From JABDMH01 sp965222645 (GTDB lineage: Bacteria > Bacteroidota > Bacteroidia > Chitinophagales > Saprospiraceae), in contig OZ244968.1 of NCBI GenBank assembly GCA_965222645.1, forward strand, positions 248,001 to 312,000: a stretch of DNA of 64,000 bases, in the 5' to 3' direction. Shown here piece after piece: positions 1 to 9,377 of this stretch (its first letter is position 1; the number at the start of each line of letters is the position of its first letter). Made by a program: the position numbers and the translations under genes. The notes under the pieces are model-generated. The model was given only the letters and a program-made list of their open reading frames with translations. It ran no database searches and had not been told where the DNA came from.

Positions 1-562
1 CAGCCATACCTACGGCACAGACAGGTCCATCAGACCATGATCAACTACTTGGACCGGGGATTTGGTTGCAAATTAGATTCGGCTGGCCCACAAAAATACC
101 CATGTACCGTACCTACGGCACGGAGAGACACCTCAGAACACGTTCAACCTACATTAGGTCCCTACGGGACCAGGAACGCGATGGCTGTGTATAGGTGCGG
201 TCCCGTTAGGGGCCAAATGTGGGTAATCCGTAACTGTGCATTAGGGATCGTGCCGTAGGTACGAAATGTGGAAGCTTCCTACTCCTGCATTCCCTTCCTA
301 GCAGATGATCCTATGCTAAGGTGATCCCATGATATGGTGGATATCGCACATGCCGTACCTACGGCACGGAAAGGTCCAGTAGGACATAATCAACCCACAT
401 TAGGTCCCTACGGGATGGCTGTGTATAGGTGCGGTCCCGTTAGGGACCAAATGTGGGTAACCCGTAACTTGCATTAGGGATCGTGCCGTAGGTACGAAAT
501 GTGGGTCTCTCTCTCCGGCACACTCTTATCGCCTATGTTAAGAAGGCCATTGAGATGGTGGG

Positions 563-2091
563 TATCCCACATGCCGTACCTACGGAACGGAGAGGTCCAA
601 CAGAACATAATCAACCCACATTAGGTCCCTACGGGATGGCTGTGTATAGGTGCGGTCCCGTTAGGGACCGAATGTGGGTAACTGGGGGGCTGTGGAGTAG
701 GGGTCGTGCCTTAGGTACGAAATGTGGGTCTCTCTCTCCGGCATACTCTCTTATCACCTATGTTAAGAAGAGCCATTGAGATGGCGGGTATTACATGCCG
801 TACCTACGGCACGAGAACAAAACCCAGACCTCTCTCCGGCATACTCTCTTATCACCTATGTTAAGGAGAGCATTGAGATGGTGGGTGTTACATGCCGTAC
901 CTACAGCATGGCAACAAAAGCCAGACCTCTGATCAACCTACATTAGGTCTCTAGTGGACCAGGGAGGCGATTGCTGTGTTGTGGTAGGGGTCCCGCTAGG
1001 GACCAAATGTGGGTAACTGGGTGACTGTGAACAGGGATCGTGCCGTAGGTACGAAATGTGGCTCTCTCTCCGGCATACTCTCTCATCACATATGTTAGGA
1101 AGAGAAATTGCGATGGTGGGTTATACATGTCGTACATGCGGCTCGGAAAAGGTCCGCAGGACATAATCAACCTGCATTAGGTCCCCACGGGACCAAGGAG
1201 TTGATGGGTCCCGTTAGGGACCAAATGTGGGTAACTGGGTGACTGTGAACAGGGATCGTGCCGTAGGTACGAAATGTGGGTTTCTGTCTCCGGCATACTC
1301 TCTTATCACCTATGTTAAGGAGAGCATTGAGATGGTGGGTGTTACATGCCGTACCTACGGCATGGCAACAAAACCAAGCCTCTTGATTCAACCTAAAATA
1401 GGTCCCTACGGGACCAGGGACGCGATGGCTGTAGAAGTAGGAATCCCGTTTGAGACCAAGCCAGGGTACCCTTAGTTGCACTTGGGGTACGAAATGTGAA
1501 CTCCACAGTTATGTGGTCTAAATTGACTCCTTGAATAGAACGGAATATAATCCAGAAAAGGATTTAGTAGATTTAGTATCAAATCAAATGTAAAAGCATG
1601 GCTAATTCATACACTCAGATCCATATTCAGGCAGTATTTGCAGTAAAGAATCGGCAGTCATTAATTTCTAGGCAATGGTCGGAGGAATTATACAAATACA
1701 TTACGGGCATTATCCAAAAGTATAACCACAAATTGTTGCAAATCAACGGCATGCCCAATCACATACACATCTTTTTTGGTATGCGACCGACTCAGTCTAT
1801 CTCTGATCTCATGCAGGCTGTTAAGGGTGACTCTTCAGCCTGGGTGAATCGCCAAGGTCTGTGCCGTCAGCGTTTCTCCTGGCAAGAGGGCTACGGTGCC
1901 TTCTCCTATGCAAAATCTCAGGTAGAAACCGTAATCAGATACATCAAGAATCAAGAAGAGCATCATAAAACTAAGACGTTTCTACAGGAGTATCGTGAAA
2001 TTCTGGAGGAATTTCAGATTGAGTATGACGACAAGTATATATTTAAACCTGTGAAGTGATCAGGTGATATGCTAGCAATTGAGTAAACGGA
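563..2091 (+). mobile_element. Tandem duplication unit A (array + transposase)
   Basis: This 1529-bp segment is repeated immediately downstream (2092-3621). Both copies begin at TATCCCACAT inside a palindromic module and end just before the next such module, so the duplication probably arose by recombination between repeats. It contains about 880 bp of array, a roughly 150-bp gene leader and a tnpA-like gene. The array part differs from unit B at about one position by my reading, while the leader and gene differ much more. Confidence 0.8.
1598..2059 (+). CDS. IS200/REP-type Y1 transposase, copy A
   Basis: Single-strand DNA transposase of the HUH/Y1 superfamily (Transposase_17), which nicks and joins DNA at hairpin-marked sites through a tyrosine. 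The 153 residues match the usual IS200/IS605 TnpA size. The HUH pair is H55-I-H57 in MPNHIHIFF. The nucleophile is probably Y115 in VIRYIKNQEEHH, with a glutamine four residues later as in IS200 TnpA proteins. No tnpB-type gene is next to it. It is flanked on both sides by palindromic modules, so it may be a domesticated, RAYT-like enzyme acting on the array rather than a free insertion sequence. The second copy (3128-3589) differs at seven residues; both are intact. Confidence 0.9.
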   Translation: MANSYTQIHIQAVFAVKNRQSLISRQWSEELYKYITGIIQKYNHKLLQINGMPNHIHIFFGMRPTQSISDLMQAVKGDSSAWVNRQGLCRQRFSWQEGYGAFSYAKSQVETVIRYIKNQEEHHKTKTFLQEYREILEEFQIEYDDKYIFKPVK

Positions 2092-3621
2092 TATCCCACA
2101 TGCCGTACCTACGGAACGGAGAGGTCCAACAGAACATAATCAACCCACATTAGGTCCCTACGGGATGGCTGTGTATAGGTGCGGTCCCGTTAGGGACCGA
2201 ATGTGGGTAACTGGGGGGCTGTGGAGTAGGGGTCGTGCCTTAGGTACGAAATGTGGGTCTCTCTCTCCGGCATACTCTCTTATCACCTATGTTAAGAAGA
2301 GCCATTGAGATGGCGGGTATTACATGCCGTACCTACGGCACGAGAACAAAACCCAGACCTCTCTCCGGCATACTCTCTTATCACCTATGTTAAGGAGAGC
2401 ATTGAGATGGTGGGTGTTACATGCCGTACCTACAGCATGGCAACAAAACCCAGACCTCTGATCAACCTACATTAGGTCTCTAGTGGACCAGGGAGGCGAT
2501 TGCTGTGTTGTGGTAGGGGTCCCGCTAGGGACCAAATGTGGGTAACTGGGTGACTGTGAACAGGGATCGTGCCGTAGGTACGAAATGTGGCTCTCTCTCC
2601 GGCATACTCTCTCATCACATATGTTAGGAAGAGAAATTGCGATGGTGGGTTATACATGTCGTACATGCGGCTCGGAAAAGGTCCGCAGGACATAATCAAC
2701 CTGCATTAGGTCCCCACGGGACCAAGGAGTTGATGGGTCCCGTTAGGGACCAAATGTGGGTAACTGGGTGACTGTGAACAGGGATCGTGCCGTAGGTACG
2801 AAATGTGGGTTTCTGTCTCCGGCATACTCTCTTATCACCTATGTTAAGGAGAGCATTGAGATGGTGGGTGTTACATGCCGTACCTACGGCATGGCAACAA
2901 AACCAAGCCTCTTGATTCAACCTAAAATAGGTCCCTACGGGACCAGGGACGCGATGGCTGTAGAAGTAGGAATCCCGTTTGGGACCAAGCCTGGGTAACC
3001 TTAGTTGCTCTGGAGGAACGAAAATCTGGACTCCACAGTAATGTATTCTAAATTGACTCCTTGAACAGAACGGAACATAATCCAAAAAAGGTTTTAGTAG
3101 ATTTAGTATCAAATCAAATGTAAAAGCATGGCTAATTCATACACCCAGATCCATATTCATGCAGTATTTGCAGTAAAGAATAGGCAGTCATTGATTTCTA
3201 GGCAATGGTCGAAGGAATTATACAAATACATTACAGGCATTATCCAAAAGAATAACCACAAATTGTTGCAAATCAACGGCATGCCCAATCACATACACAT
3301 CTTTTTAGGTATGCGACCGACTCAGTCTATCTCTGATCTAATGCAGGCTGTTAAGGGTGACTCTTCAGCCTGGGTGAATCGCCAAGGTTTGTGCCGTCAG
3401 CGTTTCTCCTGGCAAGAGGGCTATGGTGCCTTCTCCTATGCAAAATCTCAGGTTGAAACTGTAATCAGATACATCCAGAATCAAGAAGAGCATCATAAAA
3501 CTAAGACGTTTCTAGAGGAGTATCGTGAAATCCTGGAGGAATTTCAGATTGAGTATGACGACAAGTATATATTTAAACCTGTGACGTGATCAGGTGATAT
3601 GCTAGCAATTGAGTAAACGGA
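2092..3621 (+). mobile_element. Tandem duplication unit B (array + transposase)
   Basis: This is the second copy of the 1.53-kb unit, directly abutting the first with no spacer. It carries the second transposase gene. Downstream (3622-3960) the array goes on with more diverged modules until the leader of the sialidase-like gene. Confidence 0.8.
3128..3589 (+). CDS. IS200/REP-type Y1 transposase, copy B
   Basis: Paralogue of the gene at 1598 with the same 153-residue length, HUH motif (H55, H57) and tyrosine (Y115). Counting by eye, 17 of 462 bases differ from copy A and seven change the protein (for example Q11H, E29K, Y42N), so about ten are silent. That many silent changes suggests both copies stayed under selection or were separated for some time. 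The 110 bp before the gene are even more diverged from copy A. Same context: repeats on both sides, no accessory gene. Confidence 0.9.
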   Translation: MANSYTQIHIHAVFAVKNRQSLISRQWSKELYKYITGIIQKNNHKLLQINGMPNHIHIFLGMRPTQSISDLMQAVKGDSSAWVNRQGLCRQRFSWQEGYGAFSYAKSQVETVIRYIQNQEEHHKTKTFLEEYREILEEFQIEYDDKYIFKPVT

Positions 3622-4015
3622 TATCCCACATCTCGTACCTACGGCACGGAAAGGTCCTGTGTAACATAATCAACCTACATTAGGTCCCTACAGGACCAGC
3701 GAGCTGATAGGATCCCGTCGGGGACCAAATGCGGGTAACTGGGCGGCCATGAACAGGGGTATGGCCGTAGGTACGAAATGTGGGTCTCTCTCCGGCATAC
3801 TCTCTCATCACCTATGTTAAGAAGGCCATTGAGATGGTGGGTGTTACATGCCGTACTTACGGCACGGAGAGGTCCAACAGAACATAATCAACCTTCATTA
3901 GGTCCCTACTCCAATTTCCCCACTGCTTATCATAAAGTAGGTAAGTCAAATTGAGATCCTCCTAAATCTACGAGAAGCCCGGATGCGATTCGCTGTTTCT
4001 CATTATCTTGCCAGC

Positions 4016-5020
4016 ATGAGAAAATTGCTTTTCATTCAGGTGGGCCTGATCTTTTTTGTAAGTGCATCTTTCGCCCAGATCCTCCTGCAGGAATTCGTGT
4101 ATGATGACGCTCCATTCCCGGAATGTCATGCATCAACCATTTGTGAAACATCCAACGGATTGATGGTGGCCTGGTTTGGCGGTACCCACGAGAAACACAA
4201 AGACGTTGGAATCTGGATGGCAAAAAAGGTAAATGGAAACTGGACAGAGCCAATGGAGGTCGCTAATGGCATTCAGCATATGGACAAGCGATATCCCTGC
4301 TGGAATCCGGTACTCCACCGAAGGCCAGATGGCACGATCGATTTGTATTACAAGGTCGGCCCAAACCCGCGAGAATGGTGGGGAATGGTGGCCCGTTCAA
4401 TTGATGATGGCGACACCTGGTCTATGCCTCGAAGATTACCAGAAGACATTCTTGGTCCGGTAAAAAACAAGGCGGTGCTTTTATCAGATGGAAGTTTGCT
4501 TTGCCCATCCAGCACAGAACTCGATGGTTGGAGGGTGCATATGGAGATTACAGCTGATGATGGAATCACCTGGAAAAGGATTGGTCCATTGGAGGGAGCA
4601 GGAATAGAGGCGATCCAACCCACGCTTTTGCATCACGGCGACAGGCTTCAGATTTTATGCCGCACGAAAAGAAGTGGTATTGTGGAATCTTGGTCAGATA
4701 ATCAGGGACTTACATGGACGCCCTTAAGCAAAACTTCACTCCCCAACCCCAATTCCGGGATAGACGCAGTCACTACGTCAGGGGGCACTCATTACCTGGT
4801 GTACAATCCTACATCAACTCCTGAGGGCAAATGGGGTGGTGATCGCTATCCATTGGAACTGGCGAAATCTTCAGATGGTAAAAGATGGGAGAAGGTTGTC
4901 GTCTTAGAAAGTGAGCCCGGGGAATACTCCTATCCGGCAATTATCGAAAGTCAAGATGGCGACCTCCACATTACATATACCTGGAAGCGAGATAAAATCA
5001 AGCATGTTGTATTCCGGTGA
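4016..5020 (+). CDS. Secreted sialidase-like (BNR) protein
   Basis: A 334-residue exported protein of the BNR/sialidase superfamily (BNR_2 type beta-propeller). I start at 4016 because MRKLLFIQVGLIFFVSASFAQ is a clean signal peptide; an upstream in-frame ATG at 3983 would bury it. Asp-box motifs (S-x-D-x-G-x-T-W) are visible in SIDDGDTWSMP, TADDGITWKRI and SDNQGLTWTPL, and a partial one in SSDGKRWEK. The family includes true exo-sialidases and many related glycan-binding or hydrolytic propellers, so the substrate cannot be fixed from the sequence. No T9SS tail is present, which suggests a periplasmic or otherwise exported enzyme. It stands alone, directly after the repeat array. Confidence 0.8.
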   Translation: MRKLLFIQVGLIFFVSASFAQILLQEFVYDDAPFPECHASTICETSNGLMVAWFGGTHEKHKDVGIWMAKKVNGNWTEPMEVANGIQHMDKRYPCWNPVLHRRPDGTIDLYYKVGPNPREWWGMVARSIDDGDTWSMPRRLPEDILGPVKNKAVLLSDGSLLCPSSTELDGWRVHMEITADDGITWKRIGPLEGAGIEAIQPTLLHHGDRLQILCRTKRSGIVESWSDNQGLTWTPLSKTSLPNPNSGIDAVTTSGGTHYLVYNPTSTPEGKWGGDRYPLELAKSSDGKRWEKVVVLESEPGEYSYPAIIESQDGDLHITYTWKRDKIKHVVFR

Positions 5021-5498
5021 TCAGCGACTTGGAAACCCATGACAGCTGAGATCAGTCAAGATTCCCTTTTCTGGGAAGTTTGTGAGAGTGGCCTTTAGCC
5101 CTGCCAATTTAGGAAGAGACTGACAGACATGTCATGCACATACGAAGAAGCTGCACCAATCGTTCCAAACGACCTGGATATTTTCGTAGACGACATTCAT
5201 CTCCAGGATTCAAGCTTTTTTCCTTCCTGCATAATAACCGTTTCATTTCTCCGTTGTATATTTGTCTGCTCAGGACAAAACCAATCTTCGAACACTCCGC
5301 CAAGATTTTTTTTCCGAACTCACAGTAAGCTTTTTCCGGACGCATTCTCATTGTTAGGTGTGCCATTTTGGCACGGATATTGGAGCCTCTTGGTTGGTAT
5401 TGCATATCATTTCCGGTACATGCCTTTTACCCCCTGTACCCCCTTTTTTGAATGATAGGCACTGACCATGAGACCCACTAAAATGGTACTGGAATCAC
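5021..5498. other. Intergenic region, no convincing gene
   Basis: 478 bp without a supportable gene. Open frames on both strands (for example 5109-5405 minus and 5129-5455 plus) lack family resemblance and overlap each other. There is a TATATTTG box (5257-5264) that fits the Bacteroidota -7 element but no good TTG at the right distance, and small hairpins such as GTGCC-ATTTT-GGCAC near 5360. Confidence 0.5.
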
Positions 5499-7826
5499 AT
5501 GAGAAAGCGTTACGCGATTGGCTTGGTAGTGACTATGTTGTGTTGTGTTAAAATTTACTCACAGTCTGAAATGGAAATACCTTTTGTCAAAGCAACAGAA
5601 TTGACTCCTTCGAAAAAGGCCTCCCTCGTTAAGGTCTTTAAAAAGCATAAATCTGTCCGCCTCAATGCAAGAGAATTACACGGCAAGGTCACAGCTCCAG
5701 GTTTTAACAAAAAGTTGGAACTGGCACTCGGTGACAACACCATGCGGTTTGAGATTTACCCGCATGATATTCGCCATCCGGACTATCAATTGATCCTGAG
5801 GGATGGTAAAAAAGAAAAAAAGGTAAGGCCCGGACAGAGTTATACCTACCGAGGCTGGAATCTGGACTACCCATCGCAGGAAATACGACTCACGATAACT
5901 CCTGATTACGTAACCGGATTCGTTGGAGATGCATTGGGCAAGCGCTGGTTTATTCAGCCTGCCAAAGACTTCGATCCCGAAGCCGGATCCGAAACTGTAT
6001 TGTACCAGGCGGAAGATGTAATCGACGACGAAGAACGCACCTGTGCATCCACACACGTGCACGAAATGGGTTCTCCGAGTTCCGGAAATTCGAATGCTCG
6101 ATCCTTTTCCTGCAAAGAGGTGGAAGTGGCAATTGCTGCAGACTATTCCATGTATACAAAGTATAATAATAATGCATCAGCTTTGGCACAGCATCTTCTT
6201 GATATTAAGAATCTTCAAGAGCCGAACTACGGAGTCTTTAATGTAGAATTTACAGTGGTGAAAACGTATATCGTGACGAGTTCCGGTAATGATCCCTGGA
6301 CCAGCAGCACCGATGCGAATACACTGCTCAATTCCTTTTGTTGTTGGGCAGGAACAGGCAGCAGCAGCCAGCTCAATTGCACAGGACAGAATGGATTTGC
6401 CGTAACCCATGATGTAGGTGAATTGTGGACTAACCGGGATTTTGATGGAAGTACTGTGGGCTTAGCATGGGTGGGAACCATCTGCAACAACATGTTTGGA
6501 TACAGTGTTGATCAACATTTCACCACAAACCTCCAGAGCCTTAGAGTCTTGATCGCTCATGAACAAGGACACAACTTTGGTGCCAGCCATGATGCTTCGG
6601 GAGATCCACATATTATGGCCCCATCGGTAAACTCCAGCAATACGACTTTTTCATCCGCCTCACAATCTGCTATTAACAACAATCTACCCGGCTATACGTG
6701 CTTATCGGCCTGTACGCCAGATTGCAGCGATCCGGCCGTTGATATGGATATTACATCTCTTTCATTAGGCGCTTGCAATGCCGGGCCACCATCTACGTAT
6801 GACCTCACTCTCGTGATCACACATGGAGGGGGCAATGGCCAGGGTTTCAATGTGACTGTTGATGGCACAAATTATTTTAAATCTTTCGGCAGTAGTCCGC
6901 AGACAGTGGTGGTCTCTAATCTCCCGGCTGATGGACAAAGTGATGTTCCCGTCATTGTAAAAGCGGTATCAAACAATGAATCGGGTTGCCAGGCCGGGAC
7001 CAGTTACAATGCACCTTCCCCTTGTGGTGGTGAGATTGCAGAAAATTTTAATTCATGTAACCTGCCCGGAGGCTGGACCATTACGACGACAAATCCCTAT
7101 ACATTCCAAAACGAAAATGGAGAAGATCCCGAGGTGCAGTACAGGTGGAAATTTGACAATGACAACAGACCATTGATCAATTACGACTACTCCAGTCCAC
7201 CCTATACCATAAACGGCTCATGCATGGCCTATTTTGATGATGACATAAATAGCAGTTCTCAATTTAGCGGAATAAACACCTTGACAAGCTCCGTCTATGA
7301 CCTCACTCAATTCGAGAATGTCGTATTGAGCTTCGATTACAATTTTCACAATTTCGAAGATGGGAAACCAGCCAATGGAAGCTTTTTCAAAGTGGAGGTA
7401 CGAACAGTAGCCGGAAATTGGGTCCAGATTTTATATGATGATGATGATACATGTCCATGGACGGATGCATGGGCCAGCAATTGTTCGACGCATTTCTCAG
7501 CAAATATCGATCAGTATGCGCACAATGCATTTCAGGTACGATTTATATATAGCGATGGCGATAATGGGGCGTGGACCGGTATGATCGCCATGGATAATTT
7601 TGCGATCAACGGTGATGAGGCCTATAGTGGTCCCTGTGAGCAAACGGTGACGGTATTACCCGGTCAGGCCAACGGCCATAAGAGGGCATCGCAGATGATC
7701 ATGACGAATGGCAATGTGTCGGCTTCGAACGGCACGATTTTTAATGCTCCAACGGTGGTGCTTGACGATCAGTTTACGGTGCCGGCGGGTGCTACTTTTG
7801 AAGCGAGGACGGCGGGATGTCAGTAA
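5499..7826 (+). CDS. Secreted reprolysin-type zinc metalloprotease
   Basis: A 775-residue exported protease. After a signal peptide (cleavage after VKIYSQ) comes a propeptide-like region (about 30-190) and a metzincin catalytic domain with HEQGHNFGASHD at about 354-365, giving three zinc-binding histidines and the catalytic glutamate, and a Met-turn in HIMAP (about 371-375). This matches adamalysin/reprolysin (M12B) peptidases. The rest looks like beta-sandwich modules (about 410-510 and a jelly-roll-like segment about 510-715). The last 45 residues resemble a short surface-protein tail that is common in this phylum, but it is not a classical T9SS type A domain, so the export route is uncertain. 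Substrates are unknown. It stands alone with long gaps on both sides. Confidence 0.85.
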   Translation: MRKRYAIGLVVTMLCCVKIYSQSEMEIPFVKATELTPSKKASLVKVFKKHKSVRLNARELHGKVTAPGFNKKLELALGDNTMRFEIYPHDIRHPDYQLILRDGKKEKKVRPGQSYTYRGWNLDYPSQEIRLTITPDYVTGFVGDALGKRWFIQPAKDFDPEAGSETVLYQAEDVIDDEERTCASTHVHEMGSPSSGNSNARSFSCKEVEVAIAADYSMYTKYNNNASALAQHLLDIKNLQEPNYGVFNVEFTVVKTYIVTSSGNDPWTSSTDANTLLNSFCCWAGTGSSSQLNCTGQNGFAVTHDVGELWTNRDFDGSTVGLAWVGTICNNMFGYSVDQHFTTNLQSLRVLIAHEQGHNFGASHDASGDPHIMAPSVNSSNTTFSSASQSAINNNLPGYTCLSACTPDCSDPAVDMDITSLSLGACNAGPPSTYDLTLVITHGGGNGQGFNVTVDGTNYFKSFGSSPQTVVVSNLPADGQSDVPVIVKAVSNNESGCQAGTSYNAPSPCGGEIAENFNSCNLPGGWTITTTNPYTFQNENGEDPEVQYRWKFDNDNRPLINYDYSSPPYTINGSCMAYFDDDINSSSQFSGINTLTSSVYDLTQFENVVLSFDYNFHNFEDGKPANGSFFKVEVRTVAGNWVQILYDDDDTCPWTDAWASNCSTHFSANIDQYAHNAFQVRFIYSDGDNGAWTGMIAMDNFAINGDEAYSGPCEQTVTVLPGQANGHKRASQMIMTNGNVSASNGTIFNAPTVVLDDQFTVPAGATFEARTAGCQ

Positions 7827-8204
7827 ATACGCGGATGAAACTTTTGGTGAAGCAGGCTAACCGGAAACCCGTGACCAGAAACCCGTGACTTGAAACCAGG
7901 GTACCGGATGAAAGTATTAAAGGATAAAATATATTAAAAATATGATTGTAAAAAGTGGAGAAAAGTCTATCTTGGCGGCTATAACACCCGTGAATAGACA
8001 GACCCAGGCCGAACGAAGCCCAAATTTCACCCAAATGGGTGATGGTATTCACACAGTTATATCGTATTTTAGCAGAGGAAAGTGGAGTAGGTTTTGTATC
8101 TACAAGACGGAGATCTGTTAGGAAAAAATTTCCAGAAAACATTAAACTCCAAGGATCTGAGCAACAAAATTTTATTATTTGAAATCCAAAACGTTTTAAA
8201 AAAC
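7827..8204. other. Intergenic region with short tandem repeat
   Basis: 378 bp without a gene. At 7864-7900 there is a 14-bp tandem repeat with two full copies (GAAACCCGTGACCA, GAAACCCGTGACTT) and a partial third. At 8027-8042 TCACCC-AAAT-GGGTGA can form a 6-bp hairpin. The sequence near 8085-8096 (TAGGTTTTG) is close to, but not exactly, a TAnnTTTG promoter box for the next gene. Confidence 0.5.
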
Positions 8205-9320
8205 ATGAAACAAACAATTATGAAAAAGATACTTTTTACAAGTTTAATGGCCATTGGGATGGTCTGGGGGGTGCAGGCGCAGGCTTTGAAGGTTGATGCA
8301 AGTGGTAATGTGGGGGTTGGTGTTGGAGCACCATCTGAAAAACTTGAGGTTGATGGAAATGCTTTAATTTCGAATGCAAAATACTTCATGAGTAAAAGGA
8401 CTGGTGGAAATGCACATCAGTTGATGGGACTAGATGGCCTCAATGATGTTATTTTTAATCGTTCTGCAATTGTGGGAGGACAGGCGTCTGGTCTGATTTT
8501 TGGTGTTGGGCAGAGTCGAATCTTTGATATGAGGAACAGCGGCAATTCGCCTGTATTTAGACTTATTGAAGCTAATGGTCGTGTAGGTATAGGAACCACT
8601 AATCCTGACCAACTCCTAACTGTAAATGGTTCTGCTTCAAAACCGGGTGGAGGTTCTTGGTCTACTTTTTCAGATCGCAGACTGAAGAACTCAGTGAGAG
8701 AGTTTGACTACGGACTTGAATCCGTGCTTCAAATTGAACCTGTGTTCTTCAAATACAATGGAAAACTGAGCTTGCCGAATGATTCTGAATATGTTGGCAT
8801 AATTGCTCAGGATATGCAAGAGATTGCTCCTTTCATGATATCTGAAGCGTATGCCTCTGATTCCTTAGGGAATGCTGAAAGTAAGTATCTGGCCTATGAT
8901 GCATCTGCCCTTCCATACATGCTTGTTAATGCGATTAAAGAACAGGAAGATAAGATTAATAAACAGGAACAAGAATTGGAGATTTTACGGGATAAGATCA
9001 CACAGCTATCTGCTGCGATTGAAAATACAACAAACATTTCGTGGCATCTTGAAGGGAACGAAGGTGAGGCAAGTCTTGGTCAGAACAGGCCGAATCCATT
9101 TAGTCAGAACACAATCTTTGAGTATTTCATTCCAGAAAAGAGTTCAAGGGCAGATTTGAGAATTTTGGATAGTACTGGAAAATTGATCAAACAACTTAAT
9201 ATTGATCACAAAGGTAAGGGACAGATTGATCTGACCACAAGTGATTTAGCTAGTGGTGTGTACTTTTATGAACTTTCGATTGATGGCGAGAAATTGTCAA
9301 AAAGGATGATTAAACATTAA
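8205..9320 (+). CDS. S74-domain protein with T9SS sorting tail
   Basis: A 371-residue secreted protein. I start at 8205 (MKQTIMKKILFTSL) because a signal peptide ending in GVQAQA follows; an upstream start at 8094 would add about 37 residues before it. The N-terminal part has tail-spike-like G-N-V-G-V-G segments. Around residue 155 lies SDRRLK, which holds the Ser/Lys pair of peptidase S74 intramolecular chaperones, followed by EYVGIIAQDMQEI typical of that domain. A short coiled coil comes next (about 245-275). The last 80 residues (LGQNRPNPF onwards, ending GEKLSKRMIKH) are a T9SS type A sorting domain. It probably sits on the cell surface; its role is not known. A strong terminator follows. 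Confidence 0.85.
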   Translation: MKQTIMKKILFTSLMAIGMVWGVQAQALKVDASGNVGVGVGAPSEKLEVDGNALISNAKYFMSKRTGGNAHQLMGLDGLNDVIFNRSAIVGGQASGLIFGVGQSRIFDMRNSGNSPVFRLIEANGRVGIGTTNPDQLLTVNGSASKPGGGSWSTFSDRRLKNSVREFDYGLESVLQIEPVFFKYNGKLSLPNDSEYVGIIAQDMQEIAPFMISEAYASDSLGNAESKYLAYDASALPYMLVNAIKEQEDKINKQEQELEILRDKITQLSAAIENTTNISWHLEGNEGEASLGQNRPNPFSQNTIFEYFIPEKSSRADLRILDSTGKLIKQLNIDHKGKGQIDLTTSDLASGVYFYELSIDGEKLSKRMIKH

Positions 9321-9344
9321 AAAGAGATATAAGTAACATTTATC

Positions 9345-9377
9345 AAGCCATCAATATTTATTTATTGATGGCTTTTT
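9345..9377 (+). terminator. Intrinsic terminator shared by convergent genes
   Basis: AAGCCATCAATA and TATTGATGGCTT form a perfect 12-bp stem around a 6-base loop (9357-9362), and a run of Ts follows on the plus strand. It ends the S74-protein transcript. The right arm and T-run are also coding sequence for the last residues of the convergent sulfotransferase on the minus strand. Confidence 0.9.

Larger units (their letters stand above)
1..3960. repeat. Palindromic repeat array 1
   Basis: This stretch is built from recurring short modules. One is TGCCGTACCTACGGCA (7-bp arms around CC), seen near 111, 351, 571, 797, 893, 1346, 2100, 2325, 2425, 2878, 3630 and 3848. Others are GGTCCCTACGGGACC, GGTCCCGTTAGGGACC and CGTGCCGTAGGTACG; the last is the exact reverse complement of the core of the first. 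CCCACATT before GGTCCC and AATGTGGG after GGGACC add outer arms, so one unit could fold into nested hairpins. A linker beginning CTCTCCGGCATACTCTC separates units. The array continues past the left edge. Short open frames here are translations of the repeats and change with copy number, so I do not call them genes. It resembles a REP/BIME cluster. Confidence 0.85.

Noticed and set aside
37..3112. Short open frames of 73-138 residues in array 1
   Set aside because: They are translations of repeat modules, recur identically in both duplication units, run on both strands and contain no protein-like composition.
5109..5455. Genes on either strand in the gap before the protease
   Set aside because: The candidates overlap on opposite strands, are rich in rare patterns for this genome and resemble no family.
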